Assembly: GCA_023212695.1 (NCBI GenBank)
Contig: JALCCG010000053.1
Coordinates: 36,811-100,810 of the forward strand
Reading direction: 5' to 3'
From: Sporisorium sorghi
Taxonomy: Eukaryota > Basidiomycota > Ustilaginomycetes > Ustilaginales > Ustilaginaceae
DNA length: 64,000 bases
The position numbers were made by a program, and so were the translations under genes. Below the pieces are notes generated by a model. It was not told the origin of the DNA, made no database searches, and saw only the letters and a list, made by a program, of their open reading frames with translations. Shown here piece after piece: positions 41,929 through 50,871 of this stretch. Position 1 is the first letter of the stretch; each line of letters starts with the position of its first letter.

Positions 41929-43062
41929 TGTACCCCTCTTTCGCCTTCCCCGCATTTTTCTCTCTCCCTCTCTCCGTGTGCCTGTCGTATTTTGTTGCTG
42001 CAGAACGCACTGTAAGGCTAACTTACGCACTGCTGCTCTGTTACGCTCAGTCATTCGCTCGTCCGCAAGTGTGCGAGCATGCGAGCATGCGTGCGTGTGT
42101 GCGTGTGTGAGTCGGGAGACGCGGCGCTTCATTCTGGCTCGTCTAAAGTGACTTTTCGAGGGAGACGCCTCTCGGAAGTCAACCGCCGCCGCCGCAGCTG
42201 CTGCTGCCACGAAGCCTCTCTGCTGCTCTGCCACTGCACTGCCTTTTTTTTTCCATTTGTGGGGTTGTGTGTGCGCGCAGCAGCAGACGTCGATTCCAGA
42301 GCAGAGCTCTGCACGCCGCTTCATCCGCCCTCGCGTCGTCGCGCCACTCTTCACATCACCTCAACGAGAGGCCCTTTTCGCAGCCCACCAACGCCTCCTC
42401 TTCAATCTGCACATCCTGCCATCGCGTCGTTTAAGCCATCCACATCCACACTCAAGTCGATCGTACGGCGCTGCAACCGTCCCGCGTGGTTCTATCGACG
42501 CCATCCTATCCCTTCCCTTCCTTCTGGTCCACCGTCTTCAAGTCCCGTCCTTGGTCTTCGTCTACCTCAACCGTCTTCCAGAAAAAGCAAGTTGTAAACG
42601 TCTCCGGCTCGTTCGAATATACGATACCGGCCCCAGCTCATTTCCAACAAGCCTCCTCAACGAGCCTCGCTTTCCCTCGTTCATCAATCCACTCGCTCAA
42701 CTCCGACCCGAGCCCACCAAGCCGAGCTTTCGCCTCGTGCGTCACTCCATCGTCACCACGCTGTACACGCACCTTTGATCACCGTGAGCAGGTGGATCCA
42801 TCCGGCCGCCGAACCAACGTGGCTCAAATCCTGTTTGCCTCGCCTCATTTCGGTACTGGTGCTCCAGGCTTACCTCAAAGCTAAAGCACGCTTCTGCTCT
42901 TCCGTTGGCAACGCCCGAACAGCTTCTTTCAACGCTGGCAAATCGAAGCTAGAGCGCAGCCACCAACGCCCTCTGTCAAGCTCACCTTCACCTCGCGAGC
43001 TTCGCCCCCACCGTTTCGCTCGGCTCACAGTCAGTGTAGCCGGCAACACTCCTTCTGCTCCC

Positions 43063-45738
43063 ATGCCTGCATCCGTCGAGGTGGCAACAGCGCCGCAGAG
43101 CATCGACATCATGATGCCCAAGAAGCGCCAGCAGGGATTCGACCCAGGCGCAGTCGGCGGCGTCTCTGCTCCCGGTGTCGGCCCGACTGCGACCGCCCCT
43201 TCCGTCGGCTCGCAATCCGCCCAGTCCACCCACTCATCCGGTGCACCCTTTGGCGCAAACAGCTTCTTTGGTCCCTTTGGCTCCAACGGCCTTCCTAGTA
43301 GCTTCATTGACACCGATATCCTTCTTAACGACGACCTCTGGAATCAGTTTTCGCCCGCTACCACAAACAACTCCTCCGCCGCAAAATCTGACAGTCCCAA
43401 CGATCAGGCTTTCGGCGAGTCGTACGTCAACATTCCTCACTCGAGCTCGCTCGACATGTTTGGGCTGCAATCACGCACTTTTGGAAGTGCGCGCCCCGCA
43501 CACGATGCTTTGAGCCGTCTGAGCAAAGACGCTTCCTCTATGGACGACGCCGATTCTCCCGACGGCTCCAACGGCGAGACTACCTCGACCATCGCTACCA
43601 GTGTCCTCTCGCCCAGTTCGCTAGGCACAACCGTGGGAAGCCTTCCAAAAGGCTCAGGTGCTAGTCGTCACCATCGCTCGACCAGCAATGCCTCCTCAAC
43701 CAACCGATCCAAGACGGCTCGCAGCTTGAGTCGAAGTCGCAATCGCGCCGCTGCTGGTGCATCCGAACGACGCGCCGCCGAACGCTCTCCCTCTCTCGAA
43801 AGAGGCGGCGTCGGAAAGGCACCATCCTCGCGAGCTCGAGTCAGCCGAAGAGCAACGGTAGGCCCCGCTGCCCTCGCCGGCAGCCATGCGTCCAGCGCGA
43901 ATCCTCCCGCACCTACTCGCTCGTCCTCGTCTACCGCTGCTAGCCACTCGTCCATGGGGCTATCCTCGAGCTTTCAACCGCAGACCCATCGCTACAGTCT
44001 GTTCGGAACGCCAGATGCCTCCAATGGCAGCAATCTGCACCTCAACTTCAACCGCTCATCTTGGACTACGCAGGGGCAGCCAGGCACCACTTCGGCCTCT
44101 TCGTCGCTGCCAACGCCGCTCAACTTCCACACCAGCATGGCGCATTTGAACTTGCAGACTCCGCCCGTGCACCACCTCCCAAACAGGCTCCACGAAGACG
44201 CCCATTCGGCTCAGAGCTTCAACCCGTTCTTGTTTCCGCCTTACACGCAGGTCAGTGGCCATTCCGGCTCCCCAGCGATGGACCATCTGACGCAGCAGCA
44301 GTCCGATCTGCATGCACAGGGTGGTCTTCATGCGCCTGAGAGGTCCAGCGGAACACCCGAGTCCAACGAGGTGAAGATGACTGCCGCTACAAAGGCGCGA
44401 CGGCCCAGCAAGACGGCTTCTCAAGCTTTGCGCGACAACCTCGCAAAGGAGATCAAGCAAGAAGCTGCGCAACTCGATCTCAAGAAAGTCAGCCCCGCGG
44501 AGCCGCATGAGGGCGAAGTCGAGGAGGACGACGACGCTGGCGATGACGAAGACGAGCATTCCTCTGCTGTCGCTGGCGGCAAGAGCGAAGCAGAGGCCAA
44601 AAAACTGGCGGAGAAGCGTCGCAAGCGTCGTGAGTCGCACAACGCCGTCGAGCGTCGCAGGCGAGACAACATCAACGAGAAGATCACCGAGCTGGCCACG
44701 CTGCTTCCCGAGGCGATGCTGCTCGACGCCATTGCCACCTCGACCCAGGGCGGCAACAGTGGAACCTTTGCACCTGCTTTGGCTGCCAAAGCTGCGCTCG
44801 CAGCGGCGGCAGCGGCTGCAGCCAAAGGCGACACGGTGCCCGAAAGCTCCGAGAGCCAGACGAATCTGCCCAAATCGTCGACAGAAGCTTACGCCGCTGC
44901 GTTGGCGCCTGTGCACGCTAACAGCGCAGCTCTGGCAGCAGCACAGGCCAAGCCGAACAAGGGCATCATCCTGCGCAAGAGCGTCGAGTACATCAGGCAT
45001 CTGCAGCAGTTTCTGGATATGCAGATGGGCCGCATCGGCTTCCTCGAGGCCGAGCTTGCCCGGTCCCACCAAGCGCTGGCTGCATCAGGCATGCAGGCGC
45101 CCCCCACCACGGATCCGCAGCAGGGTCTGGGCATGATGCACGCCTTCTTCAGTCAAAGTGACACGGGCAATGGCACTGGCACTGGAATGCTTGGTGATCA
45201 TACGCAGCAGCAGCAACAGCCGCAGACGCAGCAGCACCAAGCGCATGGTCAGCAATTCCAGCAGCAGCCGTTGCAGGACTTTAGCGCCATGAATCTGCTC
45301 AGTCTGGGTATGCCGCTAGACCAAACGTGCCAGTCGCAGCCGATACATCCGAGCAGCCTTGCGGGTGCACACGGTGCTCTCAACAGTGCGTCCGCTCTCG
45401 CTACGTGGTTCGAAGGCTTTGACCAGCGCACGGGGCTTCCACGCCGCTCTTCGGTGGATCCGATCGAAGAAGAAGAGCACGAGAGCGGTCAGGAGGACAA
45501 GGAGCTCAGCCGTCGTGGACAGAGTCAAGCCTCTCGCCATACGCATGAGGGGCACGACGAGCACTGGCGAGGACGTCCGCGTCACAAGATCATTCGCGAT
45601 CGAGCCCAGGTCCAGGAGGGAAGCTGGCCTGACCTGCAACCTTCCGAAGCCCAGTCTCCGATGCAGCTCGTCTCGGGCGAGGAGGGCGCGCCTTCAGCGT
45701 CGTTTGCTGGTATCGGCGAGATGAAGCTCGACTTGTAG
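43063..45738 (+). CDS. Basic helix-loop-helix transcription factor with unusually long loop
   Basis: A nuclear DNA-binding regulator of 891 aa starting MPASVEVATAPQSIDIMMPK. The first ~500 residues are Ser/Thr/Asn/Gln-rich with basic stretches (SKTARSLSRSRNRAAAG). The bHLH begins at about residue 510: KKLAEKRRKRRESHNAVERR, then RRDNINEKITELATLLPEAM. The H, E and R residues that read E-boxes are present, and Arg occupies the position where SREBPs have Tyr, predicting a CACGTG-type site. Helix 1 is followed by a loop of roughly 80-90 residues rich in Ala and Ser. Helix 2 is NKGIILRKSVEYIRHLQQFL, and a short leucine-zipper-like coil (MGRIGFLEAELARSHQALAA) follows. The C-terminus is Gln/His-rich. 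The target genes are unknown; the layout resembles fungal factors of the Hms1/Cph2/Tye7 sort. The start is the first ATG after a long pyrimidine-rich leader. Family secure. Confidence 0.88.
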   Translation: MPASVEVATAPQSIDIMMPKKRQQGFDPGAVGGVSAPGVGPTATAPSVGSQSAQSTHSSGAPFGANSFFGPFGSNGLPSSFIDTDILLNDDLWNQFSPATTNNSSAAKSDSPNDQAFGESYVNIPHSSSLDMFGLQSRTFGSARPAHDALSRLSKDASSMDDADSPDGSNGETTSTIATSVLSPSSLGTTVGSLPKGSGASRHHRSTSNASSTNRSKTARSLSRSRNRAAAGASERRAAERSPSLERGGVGKAPSSRARVSRRATVGPAALAGSHASSANPPAPTRSSSSTAASHSSMGLSSSFQPQTHRYSLFGTPDASNGSNLHLNFNRSSWTTQGQPGTTSASSSLPTPLNFHTSMAHLNLQTPPVHHLPNRLHEDAHSAQSFNPFLFPPYTQVSGHSGSPAMDHLTQQQSDLHAQGGLHAPERSSGTPESNEVKMTAATKARRPSKTASQALRDNLAKEIKQEAAQLDLKKVSPAEPHEGEVEEDDDAGDDEDEHSSAVAGGKSEAEAKKLAEKRRKRRESHNAVERRRRDNINEKITELATLLPEAMLLDAIATSTQGGNSGTFAPALAAKAALAAAAAAAAKGDTVPESSESQTNLPKSSTEAYAAALAPVHANSAALAAAQAKPNKGIILRKSVEYIRHLQQFLDMQMGRIGFLEAELARSHQALAASGMQAPPTTDPQQGLGMMHAFFSQSDTGNGTGTGMLGDHTQQQQQPQTQQHQAHGQQFQQQPLQDFSAMNLLSLGMPLDQTCQSQPIHPSSLAGAHGALNSASALATWFEGFDQRTGLPRRSSVDPIEEEEHESGQEDKELSRRGQSQASRHTHEGHDEHWRGRPRHKIIRDRAQVQEGSWPDLQPSEAQSPMQLVSGEEGAPSASFAGIGEMKLDL

Positions 45739-46261
45739 AACGAGATGGTTCCCAACATCACAGAAGCTAGTCAAAGTTCACATAAGATTCGTGTAATAGT
45801 ATCAGCGTAGTGTTCTCGTTTCGTCTTAATCGAGTACGAAGTGTATCACAAAGAGCTCGATCTTTTGGACATGCTTGTGCTTCTGAAGATGTTTCTGAGA
45901 CGCTTGTGAATGATTAGCCCTGCCTTCGTTGCGGGAGTAAGTTTGAGTGTGGTGATCATCGTGCTCGAAAGTATTCTTTAAAGAAAGAACGAAGCGCATT
46001 TTTGAGCCCGATTTCTCCACAATCGGCTACGCCCAATTTTGGTCGCACGAGCCAAACGAGGCGCATTCGAACTTCCCAGACTACAACCACCATCGCCTTG
46101 TTCGTCTAACCACACTACAAGGACAATCTGCACCTCCAGCATCGACAAGGAAGTGCTACCGAAAGAATAGGAGCACCAGCCTCGCTACCGCTGGCGAAGC
46201 AGATTCCATCATCGACACGGCATTCGCATCGCACCAGAATCGCGACACAAACACACACACA
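45739..46261. other. Intergenic region bHLH - DCP1
   Basis: About 0.5 kb between same-strand genes. It holds the bHLH 3' end and the DCP1 promoter and leader. Nothing else was seen. Confidence 0.45.
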
Positions 46262-47595
46262 ATGACGTCCATACCCGAGGCGCGCGCCTCATTCAACCTC
46301 AAAGTGCTTCGGCGGCACGACCCTTCGATCGTCGAGATCATCGAAACCGCCTCGTTCGTCGTGCTGTACAACTACAACAGCGGCGAGTGGACGAAGACGG
46401 GTGTCGAGGGCCCACTATTCCTCTTCCGGCGCCGCCTCCCGCCGTACAATGGCTTCTTCCTGATGAACCGCAACGGCGTCGAGAACTTCAGTGCCGACGT
46501 CACGCCCGACGACGACCTCGAGATCACGCCCGAATTCATTATCTACAGGCCGGAGAAGAACGGGGATAACGAGGTGTATGGCATTTGGGTGTTTGAGCCA
46601 GGTCAGCGGATGGCGGTGGGGGATAAGTTGTTGAAGCTGCAGCAGATGGCGGAGGCGCCGAGCGAGGAGCAGGTGAGGCGCGCAGATCGGGCGTCGAGCG
46701 AGGCGGTGCCGGTGGAGGGCGGGGAGGGCAAGCAGGCAAATGTGCCGGCAGCAGCAGCGGGAGCGTCGCAGAAGAGCGCGAAGGCGGAATCGGAGGGCAA
46801 GGCGGGCAAGCAGAAGGCGAATGGGAAGCCAAAGAGGGGAGCCAAGCAGGCAGCGGCAGCGGCAGCAGCAGCAGACAAAAATCATGACGACGAAGCGAAA
46901 GCCGTCGCTGCAGAACCAGTCCCCGAGGCCACCACGGACAATGTCGGCGGTACACAGATCAACCTGGACGACCTTTTTGGTAGCAGTGCACCGCCATCAG
47001 CGCAAGCAGAGCCCGAATCAGCAGACACACCTTCTGACCCAGCACAAGAACGCTCCACAGACTCATCGACCTCGCTGCTCGACTCGCTCTTTCAAAAAGC
47101 CGTATCTCTCGACACACCCGCCACCACTGCCACTGACGCTCCCAAATCCGCCGCTGTTGCTGCCGAGTCATCAGACACCGCCCACGCGCAGAATCTTCTG
47201 GCACTACTCGGCGGCAGCACCACCTCAACATCGTCCCCCGCCCCTTCAGCTGTCGCCGCCGACTCTGCGCCCACCCAAACCAAGCCTCCGACAGCGCAAC
47301 CAACGACATCAGCTCAAAACGAAGTAGGCGGCGCACCCAAGATGTCCGACCTGATCGAGCAGGGCATCCGCGACCGCATCGGTCTCGGCGACGACGGCAC
47401 GCCGTTGTCGAGACGCGAGTTCGTCACTGAGCTGCTGAGCATGGTTCATGTAAGTTCACCTTCCTCTCCAACAAGAGTCTGTGAGTGGCTTGCTGACATT
47501 CTTGTTGCGTTTTGGATACCTTTCGTGTTGTTAAACAGACGAATCCAGAGTTCGTCAGCGAGCTGTACCAGGCGTATCTCTCGCGCGTCTCTTAG
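46262..47595 (+). CDS. DCP1: mRNA decapping activator Dcp1, two exons
   Basis: Dcp1 binds and activates the decapping enzyme Dcp2 in P-bodies. Exons are 46262-47449 and 47539-47595. The 89-nt intron (GTAAGT...AACAG) is in phase 0. The product is 414 aa. The EVH1-like domain occupies about residues 1-125: MTSIPEARASFNLKVLRRHD, SFVVLYNYNSGEWTKTGVEG, PLFLFRR, YNGFFLMNRNGVENF, EVYGIWVFEP. A long Ala/Lys/Ser-rich linker follows, with the short motif NLLALLGG (about residue 311). The C-terminus, SRREFVTELLSMVH joined across the intron to TNPEFVSELYQAYLSRVS, matches the metazoan-type Dcp1 trimerisation helix that budding yeast lacks. Without splicing the frame would run past 47449 into unrelated sequence, so the intron is well supported. 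The gene is convergent with MIS18, 202 bp away. Secure. Confidence 0.93.
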
Positions 47596-47797
47596 CGGTT
47601 GCAGCGGTCCAAGGTCGAACGCCATTGGTTCAGAACCTCACACGGAAGCATTGTGCATCTCTCTGCCCCACACACATCACCAACGCAAAGCATCACACTC
47701 CTTTATGGTTGCTCGCGGCTGTAGATTACCACGTCGTCCAGCGCAAGCGGGTACAAATACAATCTGCCGATGCAGCGCCATCGATGTTGAGGACAGA

Positions 47798-49246
47798 TCA
47801 GCCACGTCGTGTTGTCCGTGTTGATCGCGTGAGTGACCCGTAGGTTTTTGACGGCACGCTGACTTTGCGCGAGGAAGATTGGGATGAGTCGGCTTTGATC
47901 GAGTGAGCGGGTGCTTCGCCGGTCTGAGACGCCGCTGCTTCGTCTTCGGCTTCTGCTTGAGCTTGAGCGTCGGCTGCTGCTGTTTCTGCATCTGCTTGAG
48001 CTGCTGATTCGGCTTCGACTTCGGCTGATGCCCCCGCCTCTGCCTCTGCCTCTGCTTCTGCTTGTGACGGTTGAGATCGGCGCTGCTCTGCTGCATCGAG
48101 AGGAGGTGTACCTGGGATCTCTACAAACGCGGTTGCTTCTGCAGGAAGTGATTCTTCTCGAGCTTGCTGCTGCTGCTTCTGCTCTTCTTCTCGCAATTGA
48201 GAAGCACCTTCGCCCTCCTCACCCGACTTGCTCTGCACCAGCTCGTCAACCAACGCACTATACCTTCGAATCTCCTCCTCGGCCTTGATCAACCGATCAC
48301 TGAGCTCGATCGTCAGCGCCCTGGTCCTCTCCATCTTATTCACCAGTGCCTGTGTATCCTCTTCCCCACCTCTTCCAGCCTTGGCCCCATTCATCTGTAT
48401 CGACGCGCGCTCGGCTTTAACCCCCGTGCCGCCCTGCTGCTCGAGCTCCTCGATCTGGCGTGTATAGTTCGACCCGAGCTGGTAGGTATACACAGCATCC
48501 ACCTCGAGAGAAAAGCAGTCGCGCAGGTCGTCGAGGTCGCGCGGGGTGGTGCGGTAGTTGCGCCCCACTGTAGCATTACACCCTGCGCAGCGGAGGCGGG
48601 CGAAGGTGGAGCCGATGTCCTTGCCTGGTTCGGTAGAGGTCTCGTACGAGCTATCTTGGACGACGATTTCCGAGACGTCAGAGAGGATGACGTAGCCCAG
48701 GTCCGGGTCGGTGGCTACGAAGGCCAACGAGTCGCCGAGCAGCCGAAAGCAGGTTCGGCACTGGAAGGTGAGCGGGTTGGGCGGCGTGCCGTCGGACTCG
48801 GCGTCGTCGTCGTATGTGTGGCCGTTGGGTTTGGCTCGTGATGATGATGGACCAGCGGCGGCGGCGGTGGTGGTGGCGCGCCCGCGACCTCGAGCTCGTG
48901 CGCCGCCTCTGCTGCCCCGGCCACGCCCGCGCCCGCGCGCACCTTGGGCCGTAGAGGGACTCTTGGGCGGCGCCATATCCTCATCGTCGTCCACACCGGA
49001 GCTGTGATGCGCCACTGCTCCGTTCACGCCGTTTGCCGCTGCTGATGCCGTGGAGGTAGCGCCAGGATACGCTGCATGAGAAGAGAATGAGGGTCCGGAC
49101 GCTGGTTGCCCCCCGAGCGGTCGGGTCATCGAGGTGCCAGGTACATTGTCGTAGTACACACCACTTGTGCCGGCGCTGGTGACTGGAGGTGGCGGTGCGC
49201 TGTCATAGTCGTCTGATTGACGCGGTCGTTTTGCTATGGGTGCCAT
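47798..49246 (-). CDS. MIS18: Mis18-family centromere protein
   Basis: Mis18 acts at centromeres to license loading of the CENP-A histone. The 482-aa frame starts at the ATG at 49244-49246 (MAPIAKRPRQSDDYDSA). A disordered, Arg/Gly-rich N-terminus (GARGRGRGRGSRGGARARGR) precedes the Yippee/Mis18 domain at about residues 158-262: LTFQCRTCFRLLGDSLAFVA, LGYVILSDVSEIVVQD, FARLRCAGCNATVGRNYRTT and VDAVYTYQLGS. The two CxxC pairs (CRTC and CAGC) that bind zinc are present. A coiled coil follows (about 265-345: TRALTIELSDRLIKAEEEIR), as in fission yeast and human Mis18. The tail is an Ala/Glu/Gln repeat. Family call is strong. The divergent neighbour is the peroxiredoxin gene. Confidence 0.9.
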   Translation of the reverse strand: MAPIAKRPRQSDDYDSAPPPPVTSAGTSGVYYDNVPGTSMTRPLGGQPASGPSFSSHAAYPGATSTASAAANGVNGAVAHHSSGVDDDEDMAPPKSPSTAQGARGRGRGRGSRGGARARGRGRATTTAAAAGPSSSRAKPNGHTYDDDAESDGTPPNPLTFQCRTCFRLLGDSLAFVATDPDLGYVILSDVSEIVVQDSSYETSTEPGKDIGSTFARLRCAGCNATVGRNYRTTPRDLDDLRDCFSLEVDAVYTYQLGSNYTRQIEELEQQGGTGVKAERASIQMNGAKAGRGGEEDTQALVNKMERTRALTIELSDRLIKAEEEIRRYSALVDELVQSKSGEEGEGASQLREEEQKQQQQAREESLPAEATAFVEIPGTPPLDAAEQRRSQPSQAEAEAEAEAGASAEVEAESAAQADAETAAADAQAQAEAEDEAAASQTGEAPAHSIKADSSQSSSRKVSVPSKTYGSLTRSTRTTRRG

Positions 49247-49767
49247 TGTGGTCGTGTGGGTATGGTGTGGTGCTTTGGTTGCATATGAAGCAGCAGCAGA
49301 AGCAGAAACGGGAGAGAGAGGCACCGAGTGCGAGCGGAAGCCAGAGACAAGACGCGCTGTTCGAGGCTGCAATTTCAATTTGCTCGACAAGGCGCGTCGA
49401 GAGTGTTGGTCTGTTTCGAGTTGTAGATCGGCCGATTCTAGCTCCCGATCTGATCTGGCAAGGGTAGAAAAAGCGTACCTCGGCGGTCGGATGGAAGCCG
49501 TGGAAGGAACGGCTGAGAAGCCTTTAGAGTGGATCGACTTGTTTTTTTATCACAGTTTTCGGATTTTTGGTTCGGCAAGCACGAGCGAGCAACCTGCGCA
49601 CGGACAATGCCTCTTCGGCAACCGTCGGCGACTCGTTCTCGCTCTCTCTCGAAACCAGCAGCCGCTCGACCTATCTTTCCATCCTCACTACCACCACCAT
49701 CACCATCTTCCACAAACGTATTCACACACACACACACACACTCTCTCTCTCTCACAAACTCGCAAAA
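49247..49767. other. Divergent promoter region MIS18/peroxiredoxin
   Basis: About 0.5 kb holding both promoters. An AC then CT dinucleotide repeat (about 49723-49753) ends 14 nt before the peroxiredoxin ATG, in its leader. No gene was seen. Confidence 0.5.
49723..49753. repeat. AC/CT compound dinucleotide repeat
   Basis: About nine CA units followed by about six CT units directly upstream of the peroxiredoxin start. Confidence 0.85.
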
Positions 49768-50624
49768 ATGGTAAGCAAGCCCTTGATGGTCTCCTCCACG
49801 CTTCCAACTTTGCGAGCCGCTTTGCGCCCTGGCCTCGCTCGCCCTTTCCCATCGTCGTTGCTGCCTGCGACTAGGGGACTCACCACTTCGTCCATTCCAT
49901 CCTCTTCCGCCTATTCACCCTTGCTTGCTCGTCCTCACCCTCGATCTGTTCCTGTCGTGGGAATCAACGGATCGCTCGTGTCTACGATCCTCCCCGTGCG
50001 TGCACGTTCGTTTGCCACGACGTCGGTCGCAAAGGCTATCTCCAAGGGCGAACAGATCCCCAACACCACGTTCATGTACGTGCCCTGGGCTCCTGAGCTC
50101 GCCGACGGCACCGCCTGCGGTGTGCCCACCAAGATCCAGACCCACGACGCGTTCAAGGGCAAGAAGGTCGTCATCGTCTCCGTCCCCGGTGCCTACACTC
50201 GTAAGTCTTTATCCCCCCAACCCTATCTCCACCACCCTTCCAACACGTATTGACGCTCTCTTCTTCCCATGCTCTAGCCACGTGCCACGTCAACCACATT
50301 CCACCCTACATCAAGCAGGTTGACGCGTTCAAGGCCAAGGGCGTCGACCAGATCGTCGTGCTCGCCCAGAACGACCCCTTCGTCATGTCCGCCTGGGGCG
50401 TCCAGAACAAGGCCGAGGACAAGGTCATCTTTGCCACCGACCTCGGCCTCGAGTTCTCCAAGGGCGTCGGCTCCACCGCCGACCTCAGCGCCATGGGCTT
50501 CGGCGAGCGCACCGGTCGCTACGCCTTGATTCTGGACGACTTGAAGGTCGTCGACTTCAGCCCCGAGCCTAACCCGGGCGCTGTCGAGGTCTCGGGTGCC
50601 GAGCACGTTCTGGCTAAGCTTTAA
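49768..50624 (+). CDS. Peroxiredoxin, Prx5/Ahp1 type, with mitochondrial presequence and PTS1 tail
   Basis: A thiol peroxidase that reduces hydrogen and alkyl peroxides. Exons are 49768-50200 and 50278-50624. The 77-nt intron (GTAAGT...CTAG, phase 1) splits the Pro codon of the active-site motif, so the join gives VPGAYTPTCHVNHIPPYI with the peroxidatic Cys. The full product is 259 aa. The first ~85 residues are Ser/Arg/Leu-rich with almost no acidic residues and end VRARSFATTSVAKA, typical of a mitochondrial presequence. The domain then starts GEQIPNTTFMYVPWAP and includes DQIVVLAQNDPFVMSAWG and RYALILDDLKVVDF. The last residues are HVLAKL; AKL is a canonical-type peroxisomal PTS1. Directly after the ATG is GTAAGC, and two in-frame acceptor-like sites lie just before the domain, so a presequence-free isoform is possible. 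Human PRDX5 shows comparable dual targeting. Family secure; targeting is inferred. Confidence 0.93.
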
Positions 50625-50871
50625 GTGTGCGGTTCAGTGGCTGTAGATCCTGCGAGGCGCTCAAGGCTTGTTTGGCAGGTTGTTGTTCTCAATTTCAACA
50701 TCAAATTTTACTGTTCGTCAGCGTGTGAGACGGTGATCGTGCACAAACCACACAGACACACCAGTCGAGTCGAGAACTGTCTATGAAATTGACTCTGAAT
50801 CGACCTTTACACAGCGCCTGCCTCAACCAAAACGTCTACACAACCACTTTCCCTTCCCTTTCCACCCCTTC

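Larger units (their letters stand above)
40087..43062. other. 3-kb gene-poor, partly AT-rich region upstream of the bHLH gene
   Basis: No gene could be supported. From about 41480 to 41880 the composition becomes distinctly AT-rich, with a TATATAA (about 41660) and an inverted repeat AAAGGAT/ATCCTTT (41799-41818). This may be a decayed retroelement LTR. A CTG microsatellite follows. The last ~1 kb is pyrimidine-rich and is probably the long leader and promoter of the bHLH gene; it contains several short upstream frames. Confidence 0.45.
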
